Position numbers and translations under genes: made by a program
Shown: in pieces, positions 1 to 8,635 of the stretch
Numbering within the stretch: the first letter of the stretch is position 1
Layout: the number at the start of each line of letters is the position of its first letter
The notes under the pieces: model-generated
What the model saw: only the letters and a program-made list of their open reading frames with translations
Told to the model about the DNA's origin: nothing
The model's database searches: none
NCBI RefSeq assembly: GCF_014695775.1
Contig: NZ_JACJOX010000028.1
Span: 186,001 to 250,000, forward strand
Direction: 5' to 3'
DNA from: Leptolyngbya sp. FACHB-60
Lineage (GTDB): Bacteria; Cyanobacteriota; Cyanobacteriia; Phormidesmidales; Phormidesmidaceae
Length of the DNA: 64,000 nucleotides

Positions 1-2
1 GT

Positions 3-689
3 TTCTATGGGTTGCAACCCTTAGGATTAGATGGCAAATCTCCTCCCCTAAATCGAATGGAGGCGATCGCGGCCTATTACATTCAGGCAATTCAAACCCT
101 TCAACCCCACGGACCCTATTACCTGGGGGGTTGGTCTTTTGGGGGGTTAGTAGCCTTTGAGATGGCGCAACAACTAACTCAAGCAGGCGAAAAAGTTGAA
201 CTGCTAGCAATTCTCGATACTACGGCTCCCTGCACCAAACCCTCTTTCTGTCAGAGTCTTAAGTTTTTGGTGAAAACTGCCCTCTGGTCTACCCTGCCAT
301 TTTTGCTGGATATCGGCGCACTGGCGACCCATCGTCTGCATTCTAAAAACCCCTGGTTCTCTCGCTGGCAATGGTCAGCCATCACCCGACTCATTCCCGA
401 AGAGTCCCGATTGCGCCTGTTGGATGAGTCTGCTGTTAATGCCATGCTGCCTATTGTCTATGCGAATAGTCAGGCAACCTACGATTATGTGCCTCAGCCT
501 TACTCTCAAGCGATCGCGCTATTTAAGGCAGCAGAACAATCAGATGCCAATCGACATGATCAAACATTGGGTTGGAGTGAATTAGTTGAGAACATTCAAC
601 TGCACGAAGTTCCCGGCAATCATTTATCGTTGCTAAAACAACCTCATGTGCAAGTTCTAGCGCAACAACTCAGACATTATCTGATCTAG
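3..689 (+). CDS. Thioesterase domain, C-terminal end of an NRPS/PKS-type protein (5' partial)
   Basis: This is the 3' end of a gene that enters from the left edge; the frame is already open at base 3 (F-Y-G-L-Q-P-L-G). The protein is an alpha/beta-hydrolase thioesterase of the type that ends non-ribosomal peptide and polyketide synthetases and releases the product from the carrier protein. The nucleophile elbow GGWSFGG supplies the serine, ILDTTAP carries the likely acidic residue, and VPGNHLSLL near the end supplies the histidine, so the triad looks complete. A free type II thioesterase cannot be excluded because the N-terminus is missing. The opening FYGLQPLGLDG is typical of the first strand of such domains. 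No ATG is needed in the window. Confidence 0.85.
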   Translation, partial: FYGLQPLGLDGKSPPLNRMEAIAAYYIQAIQTLQPHGPYYLGGWSFGGLVAFEMAQQLTQAGEKVELLAILDTTAPCTKPSFCQSLKFLVKTALWSTLPFLLDIGALATHRLHSKNPWFSRWQWSAITRLIPEESRLRLLDESAVNAMLPIVYANSQATYDYVPQPYSQAIALFKAAEQSDANRHDQTLGWSELVENIQLHEVPGNHLSLLKQPHVQVLAQQLRHYLI

Positions 690-970
690 ATACAGCGTTG
701 CTCTGACTTCAGACAGTTACGGTGTTTGAAAAGTCCAACGGAGTCAAAAATTATGCCAACCGCCTGACCATGACACGGATATCGTTTGCTGAGCACGTGA
801 TTAATGGGTGTAAAAGTAACCCGCAACACGAAATTAAAAAGGGTAATTGTGTTGAATAGAGGACGCAGCGCATTTGTGAGTAGCCACTGCAAAGAAGTGC
901 TGCTGAAATTGGCAAGACACCTGATTTAGGGTGCGGTCTGTTCCCTTGGATAAGCTATCAGCGGAAGGCA
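690..970. other. Intergenic, no feature recognised
   Basis: Between the thioesterase stop and the MOSC start I see no convincing gene. The short minus-strand open frame at 686-892 has no ribosome-binding site and no recognisable content. A GGAA sequence just before 971 may serve the MOSC gene. Confidence 0.5.
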
Positions 971-1762
971 ATGACTGCAATAGGTGTGATCGAAAGTATT
1001 TGGCGCTACCCTGTCAAAAGTATGGGCGGTGAGCAGATCGATGAAGTCTTTGTAGCGTTTGCCGGAATGATGGGCGATCGCCTGTACGGATTGATTAATG
1101 CCAAAGGCAACCCAGGATTTCCTTGGCATACTGCCCGAGAACAGGAGAACTTGCTACAGTACAAGCCTCGCTATAAGCGGCATGGCGGCACGCTAAAGCC
1201 CGAACACTTAGAGGCAGCGCAAAGCTTGGCCCCTGGCATCAACCCTGTCTATCCTGGCACAGAGCGGTTTACCGTTGAAGTCGAAACTCCCAATGGCCAA
1301 ATCTATAATCTGAGCAGTGAGGAGTTTATAGCTCATATAAAGACGCTTGCTAACAGTGAGACACTGCACTTAAACTTTACCCAGAGAAGTCAGTATGACT
1401 GCCGTCCACTGTCTCTTTTCTCACTGCAAACCTGCGATCTCTTGAGCGCAGAGCTGGAGATGGATATTGATAAGCGGCGGTTTAGAGCCAACCTCTACAT
1501 AACGTGGAACGACGGGAAACCACCTCTTTATGAGAATGAATTGGTCGGTCAACGATTAAGGATAGGGGAGCGTTTGGAAATTAGCGTTTTGGAGCGTGAC
1601 CCTAGATGTAAAGTCATCACGCTAGATCCAGAGACATCTGAGGCTAACCCCAACATCATCAAGCATATTGCTCAAGCCCACGAAGGATACGCCGGGGTGT
1701 ATGGAGCTGTATTAGTCGAAGGTATGGTTACAGCAGGCGATTCAATAGAGCTTGTAACCTAA
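971..1762 (+). CDS. MOSC domain protein with N-terminal MOSC beta-barrel domain
   Basis: The 263-residue protein begins with the MOSC N-terminal beta-barrel domain (I-x-S-I-W-R-Y-P-V-K-S-M at residues 7-18) and continues into a MOSC domain. The DPRCKVITLDPET stretch near residue 210 contains the conserved cysteine that in this superfamily relates to molybdenum cofactor or sulfur handling. Relatives include the mARC/YcbX-type proteins and the MOSC part of Moco sulfurases, but this protein has no ferredoxin domain. The true substrate is unknown. The ATG at 971 follows a GGAAGG sequence. The gene is isolated on the + strand and ends against a repeat-rich convergent spacer. Confidence 0.85.
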   Translation: MTAIGVIESIWRYPVKSMGGEQIDEVFVAFAGMMGDRLYGLINAKGNPGFPWHTAREQENLLQYKPRYKRHGGTLKPEHLEAAQSLAPGINPVYPGTERFTVEVETPNGQIYNLSSEEFIAHIKTLANSETLHLNFTQRSQYDCRPLSLFSLQTCDLLSAELEMDIDKRRFRANLYITWNDGKPPLYENELVGQRLRIGERLEISVLERDPRCKVITLDPETSEANPNIIKHIAQAHEGYAGVYGAVLVEGMVTAGDSIELVT

Positions 1763-1794
1763 CGGGACGGGTTAGCGGCAGTCAAGCCTAAATC

Positions 1795-1902
1795 TGTAGG
1801 TTGGGTGAAACGCTAGCGAAACCCAACAAAGCCTACTTCTACTGGGTTTTCTCCGCTGGAGACGCTTCGCGAACACTTCGTTTCAACCAACCTACGAGAG
1901 CC
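1795..1902. repeat. Hairpin-rich small repeat between convergent genes
   Basis: This spacer carries GTAGGTTGGGT and matching AACCCAAC / ACCAACCTAC arms around a CGCTAGCG core. It can fold into nested hairpins and may act as a terminator for both convergent genes. The same TAGGTTGGGT motif occurs at 10942-10968 and inside the five-copy repeat at 9.3-12.8 kb. Confidence 0.5.
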
Positions 1903-1926
1903 CTAATTCTTTGACTTGACAAAGTA

Positions 1927-3573
1927 CTAAATACCTTTGATTCGTCCAGCTAGATTCGCAAGCACTGCAATTAATTCAGCAGGTTCAACGGGTTTTGCAA
2001 CATGGGATTGGAAGCCTGCTAACAGCGCAGCCGTGCGATCTTGAGATCGGGCATAGGCCGTGAGGGCGATCGCGGGAATTTGACCTCCACGCTCTGGTGC
2101 CAGTGCTCTGATTCGACGCAACAGAGCATAACCGTCTTCATCCGGCATGCCAATATCACTAATTAAGATATGCATGGGTGGCGAAGATGTGGTCAGCAAG
2201 GAGATAGCCTCGTCTGCTGAAGTTGCAACTGTGACGTCTGCCCCACAAATTTCTAGCGTGTAGGTGAGCAAATCCCGCATATCCGCCTCGTCATCCACGA
2301 TCAGTATCCTCAATCCGTCTAGCCGCGGGGAGCAGACAAACGGAACACTGCCTCCCACCGCTGGATGCACCCGTTCAGGTTCAATTGCTGTTGGCCCAAC
2401 GGCTATCAGAGGTAGTTTTACAGTAAACGTTGCGCCCTGTCCTTCTCCTAGGCTTTCAGCATGCACCGTTCCGCCATGCACCTCTACCAATTGGCGGACG
2501 ATCGCTAAACCCAACCCCAGCCCACCAAAGGAACGGGTAGTGGAGCCATCTGCCTGACGAAAGCGCTCAAAGACGTGGGGAAGGAATTCTGCACTAATTC
2601 CCTGACCTGTATCTGCCACGACAATTTCAACATGAGAATTAATGCGTTGCAGGTAAACCTGAACCCGGCCGCGTTTCGGTGTGAACTTGATCGCATTGCT
2701 GAGCAGATTCCAGACAATCTGCTGTAACCGTTCGGCATCTCCTAAAATGGGACCTGCTGCTGGATCAAGCACCGATCGCAAGCGGATCTCCTTGGCATCA
2801 GCGGCAGGTCGCACCGTATCGATCGCTGCCTCAATGACCGGCAATAGCTCAACCGTTTGCACATTGAGGCGAATTTTGCCTGTAATAATGCGTGAAATAT
2901 CGAGGAGGTCATCGATTAATTGCGCCTGAGATCTGGCATTGCGCTCGATCGTTTCCAGAGCACGATTCATCCTGGCTTTGTCTGCGCTGTTAGCCCGCAG
3001 GATCTGGGACCAACCCAGGATGGCATTAAGGGGGGTTCGCAATTCATGGGAAACGGTCGATAGAAATTCATCCTTCAGTCGATTCAGCCTTTCAGCTTCC
3101 ATTCGTGCGTTTTGTTCTTGCATCAAAAGCTTCGCCCGATCTTCTTCTGCTCGCTGGCGCTGCCGAATCTCTTTTGCCAATTCATCAATTTTCTTGTTCA
3201 GTAGAGTAAATCGACTACTGGTAGACTCTCGGTTTTGTAACCGCAAGAAAATAAGTGCAGGCGCTTCGGGTGACCACGGCCGCATAACAGCCCCTTCACA
3301 GCGACACAAACAAGGCTCCTCATTGTTAAGAGTTAGGGACAATGAGCCAAGCATGATCTCTCGACTGGTGGAGCAATTCCGCAGATACTGTTTGACCTTA
3401 TCTGGCGGATCCGTTACCAGATCAAAAATTGTCTTCCCTTGCGATATCTGACGAGGTAACCCCAGCAGTTTGGAAAATGCCGGATTGGCCGCCAAGATCC
3501 GACCGCTTCCCTCAATTAGAAGTATAGGTTCTGGCAAAATTCTGGCAACTTCGAGAAACTGTTCGGGAGTCAC
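1927..3573 (-). CDS. Hybrid sensor histidine kinase with C-terminal receiver domain
   Basis: I start this gene at a GTG whose first bases overlap the TGA of the upstream MetOD1 gene, giving 548 residues; the frame is open further upstream but that part only shadows the neighbour. The order is a PAS-like domain (about 1-115), a coiled coil (120-170), HisKA with the H-box [15 protein letters not shown] (His about 176), a HATPase with N box [12 protein letters not shown]1 box ADTGQGIS and a GLGLGLAIV box, then a receiver domain ([15 protein letters not shown], phospho-acceptor in [11 protein letters not shown], lysine in HVAKPVEP). There are no membrane segments, so it is cytoplasmic. The translationally coupled MetOD1-like protein is a probable sensing partner. 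Confidence 0.92.
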   Translation of the reverse strand: MTPEQFLEVARILPEPILLIEGSGRILAANPAFSKLLGLPRQISQGKTIFDLVTDPPDKVKQYLRNCSTSREIMLGSLSLTLNNEEPCLCRCEGAVMRPWSPEAPALIFLRLQNRESTSSRFTLLNKKIDELAKEIRQRQRAEEDRAKLLMQEQNARMEAERLNRLKDEFLSTVSHELRTPLNAILGWSQILRANSADKARMNRALETIERNARSQAQLIDDLLDISRIITGKIRLNVQTVELLPVIEAAIDTVRPAADAKEIRLRSVLDPAAGPILGDAERLQQIVWNLLSNAIKFTPKRGRVQVYLQRINSHVEIVVADTGQGISAEFLPHVFERFRQADGSTTRSFGGLGLGLAIVRQLVEVHGGTVHAESLGEGQGATFTVKLPLIAVGPTAIEPERVHPAVGGSVPFVCSPRLDGLRILIVDDEADMRDLLTYTLEICGADVTVATSADEAISLLTTSSPPMHILISDIGMPDEDGYALLRRIRALAPERGGQIPAIALTAYARSQDRTAALLAGFQSHVAKPVEPAELIAVLANLAGRIKGI

Positions 3574-4118
3574 CCCTCGCTCTCTCCCTTGAAGTATTCC
3601 CTGCCGTGACTTTCTTCTGCCTCTGGTGTGGGTTTCAAATAAACGACTACCCGACATCCAGAGGCACCCGTCGCGATTGTCTCTTGCAGTTCTACTTTGG
3701 CGTATCCTAAATTGTCCGCTGCAATGGCACCAAACACATTGGAGGTCATCATACACATAGAAGGGCGATCAATGACTTTTTCAGCAAACGGACAAGCCCG
3801 ATTTCCTAAAACAATCTTTTCATCGGTTTGTTCAATAATATAAAAGTCACCCTGGATTCGCCTCTTTAAATCCACAAAGACATCGGCTACTTGCTCTCGC
3901 GTTAGATAGGATACCTCTAGAGCCGCTTTATAGTCCTGGTCGATTTGCCTCCCCATATTTTGACCTACGACACTGATAAATCCTGAGGCTTCCTCTAAGC
4001 CCACGACATCCTGTAACGTACCCGCTAACTCGCGAATTAGGGTGCGTAAAAACACATCCCTCTCCAGAGGGATTTTAAGATCTTTTATGGGTATTTCAGG
4101 CTTAAACGAACTATCCAT
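3570..4118 (-). CDS. Methanogen output domain 1 (MetOD1)-like protein
   Basis: The 182-residue protein resembles the MetOD1 family, a small cysteine-containing domain often found next to, or fused with, signal-transduction proteins. Three cysteine sites are visible: [18 protein letters not shown] and [10 protein letters not shown], which could bind a ligand or metal. Its TGA overlaps the GTG start of the histidine kinase by four bases, so the two are translationally coupled and probably form one sensing unit. The family name is a judgement from the Cys pattern; the signal is unknown. Confidence 0.7.
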   Translation of the reverse strand: MDSSFKPEIPIKDLKIPLERDVFLRTLIRELAGTLQDVVGLEEASGFISVVGQNMGRQIDQDYKAALEVSYLTREQVADVFVDLKRRIQGDFYIIEQTDEKIVLGNRACPFAEKVIDRPSMCMMTSNVFGAIAADNLGYAKVELQETIATGASGCRVVVYLKPTPEAEESHGREYFKGESEG

Positions 4119-4424
4119 CGCCCTACTCTTAAATTTAAATAGAGTTCAACAGAAATTTATTCAACCATATAATGCCACCCCGCAGAGTGACCCGTAATAT
4201 CACTAAAGATAGACAACCTTGTATAGGTATTGCATTATACCTGCACGAGCTGTAACGCAACCAGCCAACGCGGCTAAGCGGGCTGCATCATAGGGCAGCT
4301 CAGTATCATCAGTCACCCGAGTAATGCATTCTGTAAGATTGTTGAGCTGAGGCAGCGATCGCCTCACTGGAAGGAAACCATTGCGAATGTAACATTCACA
4401 CGTCTCCCAGCAAGAGCCGCAATT
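4119..4424. other. Intergenic leader of the sensor unit
   Basis: No gene is seen. The AT-rich part at 4119-4250 probably contains the promoter of the MetOD1-kinase unit on the minus strand. A HIP1 site lies near 4359. Confidence 0.4.
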
Positions 4425-4521
4425 TGCATTTTAGCTGCGGGTTGCTAGGGTTTTCGCGTTCTGTTTCTTCCCATTATTAAAGGAAACAGAACCCATGTTT
4501 AAACATCTCAAATCCTTAGCG
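4425..4521 (+). promoter_or_regulatory. Duplicated leader with hairpin over the ribosome-binding site, followed by a 9-codon ORF
   Basis: The sequence closely matches the leader at 15832-15925. A perfect 10-bp stem (GTTCTGTTTC at 4458-4467 with GAAACAGAAC at 4483-4492) overlaps the AAAGGA ribosome-binding site, and an ATG follows at 4495. The frame then reads MFKHLKSLA and stops, whereas the intact copy reads MFEYLDPDA and continues. The hairpin arms are identical in both copies although the loops differ. This copy therefore looks like a leader whose gene has been lost. Confidence 0.55.
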
Positions 4522-4566
4522 TAATTTCCCCGGCGGGCACCGGCCCAACATCGAGCGGAGCACAAG

Positions 4567-4680
4567 ATGCTGGCAAGGGTCTGGAGCGCAGCACTGGTGG
4601 GCATCGATGCCTTCGCGGGCACATCAAAGCCGCCATCGGCCAAAATGACGGTCCACGGCGGAAAGTTTCCTCATAAGGCC
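4567..4680 (+). pseudogene. Remnant of a YifB/ComM-family (Mg-chelatase-like) ATPase gene
   Basis: From ATG 4567 the frame reads MLARVWSAALVGIDAF, which matches the start of YifB/ComM-family ATPases. After residue 16 the match stops. A later piece in another frame (HIKAAIG, then PRRKVSS) may correspond to the conserved RVKAAIKN region some 40 residues downstream. The gene is therefore frameshifted and internally deleted, and it ends against a transposase remnant. Confidence 0.6.
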
Positions 4681-4838
4681 CGCTAACGACACCTTTTTAC
4701 CAGGAGATACATAATGGCATTGAGAACCTCCCACAGGTTTATCTTCCAGAGCCATTCGCCTGGTTTAGCCTCAGGCATTAAGTCACTTAGTAGGTCTTAC
4801 TGGGCACGGGTTAAGTTACTGGAATAGTCTTTTATCAT
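4676..4838 (-). pseudogene. IS5-type transposase remnant (N-terminal part)
   Basis: On the minus strand from ATG 4838 the frame reads MIKDYSSNLTRAQ, a stop, then DLLSDLMPEAKPG and LWEVLNAIMYLLV. This is the N-terminal pattern of IS5-family transposases with a DUF4096 domain. Two in-frame stops and the abrupt end near 4676 show it is dead. The rest of the element is absent. Confidence 0.65.
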
Positions 4839-5267
4839 GACCTCACTCCCGCGTTGCTTACTTCTATCTGTAACCTACACAAAGGGAGATTTTTACTCGC
4901 TGACTAACTTTTCAAACGTCCTCCTAGAAAGTGACTAGTTGGTTCTTTCAGAGAACTTCGCATCATAAAACTTTCAACTTATTGCTTGATTGAGGCTGCT
5001 TTCAGTTGATCGTTTGCTCTTTAATAGCTTTTACGACAGAGCCTGAACATAGCGGCTTGGGTTATTAAATCTATCATTCCAACTAAACAACTGTCACAAA
5101 CGCAGATACTGTTGCGCTTGGAAATACGTTAACTGTATTTGAGGTGCTCTGATTGATTTGCATTATTGAAAAGTATGTAGTCTAAAGCCCTTGAGCTCTT
5201 GTACTTGTTCTCAATAGAGTTTGAATTTTCCAAATTCCCTTTATATATCCGATCGCAAGGTTTTGTA
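4839..5267. other. AT-rich intergenic region upstream of the repeat-protein gene
   Basis: No coding sequence is recognised. The AT-rich stretch probably includes the promoter for the + strand gene at 5268, but I cannot single out -35 and -10 boxes with confidence. Confidence 0.4.
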
Positions 5268-7670
5268 ATGTTTCTGTTTTCTCAAGGGTTGAAAACGCTG
5301 AGTGCCGTCCTGTGTTTAGTGGCACTTTGTCCCGCTGCTGTGGCCGTTCAAATTAGTCAAGCTACTGTCCCAGCGGTAGTTCCGACCGAGAGCAGTGCGA
5401 TCGATTGTGCAACTGAACTTGCTCTATTGGAGCAATCTGCCGTAAATGAACTGGTCGATCAGGCGCAGCAGCATGTCAACGATCGGCAGACCGAGGCAGC
5501 AGCGATCGCCCTAACTCAGGCGTTTGAAGCGATCGGGCAGGTGGAGGATGTTTCATCCAAAGTTACGTTGCTTGATCAGATTATCAACAGCTATGAAGGT
5601 AGTGCCGATCGCAGCTTGTTAGAGCAACTGGTCAATCAGGCTAATCCACCGCAGCGGCAGCAGGTTGCTGCCGTTTTGCCTCAGGCGGCGCAGGTCACGC
5701 AGAGCTTAAGCAGCGGCTACAGTGCCACAAAAACTCGAACTCTCACCTCGATCGCCCGCTACTACGGCATTTTGGAGCAGCCGCAGCAAACTCAAACTGT
5801 TTTGGCTCAGGCCTTGCAAGCCAGTCAATCAATTCGCGGCGCAGAATTTCAGACCAAAGCGCTGACCGACATCGCTCAAATTTATGTGGCGATTCATCAA
5901 CTGCAAGCGGCTGTTCCTATCTTGGCGCAGTCGCTTCAGTTTGCTCAAGTTGCCACCTATCCCGATGCCAACCGCAGGGCATGGTCGCTAGAGCCAATCG
6001 CTCGACTCTACGCTCAGCTTGGCGAACCGGATCGCGCCCTGCAAGTCGCGCGGCAAATTGAGGATGCTCCTTACTACCAGTCCATCGCTATGATCGCTGT
6101 GATCGATGAATACTTGAAAGCTGGACAACTCAATCAAGGTGGACAACTCAATCAAGTTAGACTACTCGATCGCGCTGTTTCGATCGCCTTAGATATACCG
6201 GCGGATGACCAGAGAGCGATCATTCTCGGTGCGATCGCTGGTAGGTATGCTGAAGCCAGACAACCTGATCGCGCCGCCGAACTTTTGGGTCAGGCCCTAG
6301 AAATTAGCGCTCGCACTCGCACCACATCCGAACGGGAGCAGGCAGCCGTTGCGGTCATTGTGCGGTATGCCGCAGTGTGGCAAATTGATGATGCCCTGCG
6401 TGTCCATGCCCTGCGTCTCCTTGGAGATTTTGATGACCCAACGGCGAAAGCAACCGGGTACGGCGCGATCGCCTTGCTCTATGCCGAGATCGGACAGACC
6501 GAGCGTGCTCAAGCTACCTTAACTCAGGCAGTTCAAAACATTGCTGCGATCGCAGACCTCAGTAGTCGCAATCTTGTCAGACGGCAGTTGATTGATCAGG
6601 CGGTGCAGAGCGAACGTTACGATCTGGCGTTGCAGGTAGTGCAGACGGTCAGTCTTGCAGAAGAAACAGAAGAAGCATTCACAGGGTACGATCGCGCCCA
6701 AGACATAATCCAGCTTGCTAATCAAGCGATCGCCGCTAACCGCTATGATGATGCCCTGAAAATTACGCAGGCAATTCCACCAAACTATGTCGAGTGGCGC
6801 GATCGCCTGTTTTTGCAAATTGCTCGCGGTTTTGCAGAGGCTGGAGACTTTGATCGTGCTCAAGCCATGGCCCAGCAAAATGTTGATCCTGGCTTTCAGG
6901 CTCAAGTTTTTGCGGTTGTTGCGGCCCAAATCCAGCTTGTTGCTCAGCAGGTTGATTCGGCAACTGAACTGTTTAATCAATCCGTTCAACTAGCCAATAC
7001 AGTTGATTCTGCCGCTGTAAAAGCCGAAGTACTCAGGGCGATCGCAACTGAACGGTTTAGAGCCAATCAGCCCGAAGCAGCAACGCAACTCTTGAATCAA
7101 GCGGTTGAGCTGGTGAAAACGATCGAAGATGAGGAAAGCCGCCTTTCTACGCTACAGGCAATTTCTGCCCAATTTTCCGCTGCAAATCAACATCAGGCCG
7201 CGATTCAGGTGACGGACGCTATTCTTGATGCACCCGTGCGTCGTGCTGCCGCAATCGCCGATGCGATCGCAGCAGCAATCGAGGGCGGGGATATATCAAC
7301 TGCACTCGCCACGCTAAACCGTTTGGACGACCCAGCCACTAAAACAACCCTGCTGCTTAAAATTGCCGATCGCTATACCCAGTTGGGTCAGCGATCGCAA
7401 GCGGCAAGTTCTTTGGCTCAGGCCTTCCAGATAGCGCAAACCATTCCCGGTGAGGAATCGCAGACCGTTAACGTTCGAGGTGGTGAGAATCCGTTAACAG
7501 TTGAAGACGAGCAAGATCGAGGCAGCTTGTTGGCGGCGATCGCGCTGAAATATGCTCAGATTGGTCAGGAGCAGCAATCGCTGCAAGTCGCTCAAGCTTT
7601 GCAAGATCCTGCCGGTCGTGATGCCTTAATGCTGCGACTGCGTTGTTATGGGGCTACGCCAGCACAGTGA
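5268..7670 (+). CDS. Secreted helical-repeat (TPR-like) protein
   Basis: The frame is open from 5199, but ATG 5268 has an AAGG seven bases upstream and opens a clear signal peptide (MFLFSQGLKT then a hydrophobic core ending CPAAVA), so I start there, giving 800 residues. The mature protein is almost entirely alpha-helical repeats with the recurring pattern I-A-x-x-Y-A-x-x-x-Q-x-x-R-A, rich in Ala, Gln and Leu, typical of TPR-like solenoids. It is likely periplasmic or exported and a scaffold; no enzymatic motif is visible. Segments of its 3' end are duplicated downstream at 7905-7980 and 8621-8809. HIP1 sites are frequent within the repeats. Confidence 0.8.
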   Translation: MFLFSQGLKTLSAVLCLVALCPAAVAVQISQATVPAVVPTESSAIDCATELALLEQSAVNELVDQAQQHVNDRQTEAAAIALTQAFEAIGQVEDVSSKVTLLDQIINSYEGSADRSLLEQLVNQANPPQRQQVAAVLPQAAQVTQSLSSGYSATKTRTLTSIARYYGILEQPQQTQTVLAQALQASQSIRGAEFQTKALTDIAQIYVAIHQLQAAVPILAQSLQFAQVATYPDANRRAWSLEPIARLYAQLGEPDRALQVARQIEDAPYYQSIAMIAVIDEYLKAGQLNQGGQLNQVRLLDRAVSIALDIPADDQRAIILGAIAGRYAEARQPDRAAELLGQALEISARTRTTSEREQAAVAVIVRYAAVWQIDDALRVHALRLLGDFDDPTAKATGYGAIALLYAEIGQTERAQATLTQAVQNIAAIADLSSRNLVRRQLIDQAVQSERYDLALQVVQTVSLAEETEEAFTGYDRAQDIIQLANQAIAANRYDDALKITQAIPPNYVEWRDRLFLQIARGFAEAGDFDRAQAMAQQNVDPGFQAQVFAVVAAQIQLVAQQVDSATELFNQSVQLANTVDSAAVKAEVLRAIATERFRANQPEAATQLLNQAVELVKTIEDEESRLSTLQAISAQFSAANQHQAAIQVTDAILDAPVRRAAAIADAIAAAIEGGDISTALATLNRLDDPATKTTLLLKIADRYTQLGQRSQAASSLAQAFQIAQTIPGEESQTVNVRGGENPLTVEDEQDRGSLLAAIALKYAQIGQEQQSLQVAQALQDPAGRDALMLRLRCYGATPAQ

Positions 7671-7714
7671 GTGCACGAAAATGGTCGGGCCGCATTGTTA
7701 GGTGCAACGCCACG

Positions 7715-7903
7715 TTAGGGCACAGGCGCGTCGGGGTTGGCGGCTTCGGTTGCCACGCGGCGATAGACTTGGAAGTTACGCGTTCGGCGGCCGGTGGTGT
7801 CTGTTTGCTCTTGCACAACCGCTAGCAATACGCCGTCTTTGGAAGCACTCGACGCGCTGATGCGATCGCGACACCACCTGCTAGTGCGGTGCTGTCGAGG
7901 GTG
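7715..7903 (-). pseudogene. 3' fragment of the lipocalin-like gene
   Basis: On the minus strand this piece encodes ASKDGVLLAVVQEQTDTT and RNFQVYRRVATEAANPD, homologous to the C-terminal part of the complete gene at 8774-9235, and it keeps what is probably the native stop. Upstream the frame is shifted relative to the intact copy, and homology ends at about 7903, where a repeat-protein fragment begins. It has no start and is not functional. Confidence 0.7.
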
Positions 7904-7904
7904 T

Positions 7905-7980
7905 GCGCTCGCCGATGCGATCGCAGCAGCAATCGAGGGCGGGGATATATCAACTGCACTCGCCACGCTGAGCCGTTTGG
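7905..7980 (+). pseudogene. Internal fragment of the TPR-like gene
   Basis: The segment is almost identical to 7251-7326 of the intact gene (the part encoding DAIAAAIEGGDISTALATL). The left junction lies next to a HIP1-type GCGATCGC sequence, and the right end coincides with the first base of the MITE-like element. Confidence 0.8.
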
Positions 7981-8071
7981 GGCGTTGCTGATTTAAGGTA
8001 TGAAGCGACGGCTCAAAGCTTTGAAAACTCATTCCGGATTTCGCAAATTCATACTGCCATTCAGCAACGCC
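7981..8071. mobile_element. 91-bp MITE-like element with imperfect terminal inverted repeats
   Basis: The left end reads GGCGTTGCTGATTTAAGGTA and continues TGAA. The complement of the right end reads GGCGTTGCTGAATGGCAGTA and continues TGAA, so 18 of 24 terminal positions match in inverted orientation. It has no coding capacity, and no target duplication is evident. A similar end sequence lies at 34232-34255. The ends resemble transposon ends, but I cannot name the parent element. Confidence 0.65.
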
Positions 8072-8271
8072 GCCTAAGCTACGAGCACGTAGGCCAACAC
8101 GGCGCGTGCAGCCTTAAAGCAATCTTCTCAATGACCACCGAGTGCACAGAGCCTGAGTTCACTAATCTCAAAGAAGAGTTAGGTTATAGGCTGAACGTAG
8201 CAGACGGCTGCACAAAAGAGCATCAGGATGCGAGACAACGCGCTCTCAATGATGCAATGACCACTGCTTAA
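8072..8271 (+). pseudogene. 5'-truncated unrecognised ORF
   Basis: Downstream of the MITE an open frame reads LSYEHVGQHGACS and ends in ARQRALNDAMTTA with TAA at 8269-8271. It has no start before an internal ATG at 8131, so it is probably the 3' part of a gene cut by the rearrangement. It is followed after 14 bases, through a good AGGAG ribosome-binding site, by the next small gene. I do not recognise the family. Confidence 0.45.
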
Positions 8272-8285
8272 GTAGGAGAGATCAC

Positions 8286-8444
8286 ATGCAGATCGAATTT
8301 CCCGACCATTTAGTGCCCACCGTAGATAAGTCAGTGAAGGCTTTGAGTGACCAAGCCTTTTTATCAGGTGAGGACCGAACAGTACTTGTCCTGCTTCGAG
8401 AACTGCAGCAAGCCATTAGTTCTGGCAAGAGCAAAGAGGAGTAA
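8286..8444 (+). CDS. Small protein of unknown function (52 aa)
   Basis: ATG 8286 is preceded by AGGAG at 8274-8278 with seven-base spacing. The 52-residue product (MQIEFPDHLVPTVDKSVKAL at its start, GKSKEE at its end) is acidic and helical. Its stop overlaps the next start in TAATG, so the genes are coupled. Compact packing of very small genes is typical of phage or plasmid DNA, and this block sits inside a scrambled duplication. I do not recognise the family. Confidence 0.55.
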   Translation: MQIEFPDHLVPTVDKSVKALSDQAFLSGEDRTVLVLLRELQQAISSGKSKEE

Positions 8445-8635
8445 TGGCTAAAATTATGACCCGCTGGGAGACTTTCTCGTACGATGTTTTGGGCAACAAG
8501 CACGATGGATACGAGGTCAACAACACCTACAGAGGTGAAGAAGTTGACCTAGCCCTTGAGTTAAAAGGCTACAACCAGGGCGCCCCAGAGAAGTTCTACG
8601 TGGCAGCCAGCTTGGGCAGCGATCGCAAGCGGTAG
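8444..8635 (+). CDS. Small protein of unknown function, 3' end replaced
   Basis: The frame starts at ATG 8444, overlapping the previous stop, and reads MAKIMTRWETFSYDVLGNKH followed by an acidic stretch. The last residues (GSDRKR) are encoded by the start of the repeat-protein fragment at 8621, so the original C-terminus has probably been lost. It looks like a mobile-element or phage cargo gene, but the family is not recognised. The 63-residue product may not be functional. Confidence 0.5.
   Translation: MAKIMTRWETFSYDVLGNKHDGYEVNNTYRGEEVDLALELKGYNQGAPEKFYVAASLGSDRKR

Noticed and set aside
4713..4826. 37-codon + strand ORF with a good AGGAG site (MALRTSHRF)
   Set aside because: It is antisense to the IS5-type transposase remnant, whose minus-strand frame is clearly the evolved one.
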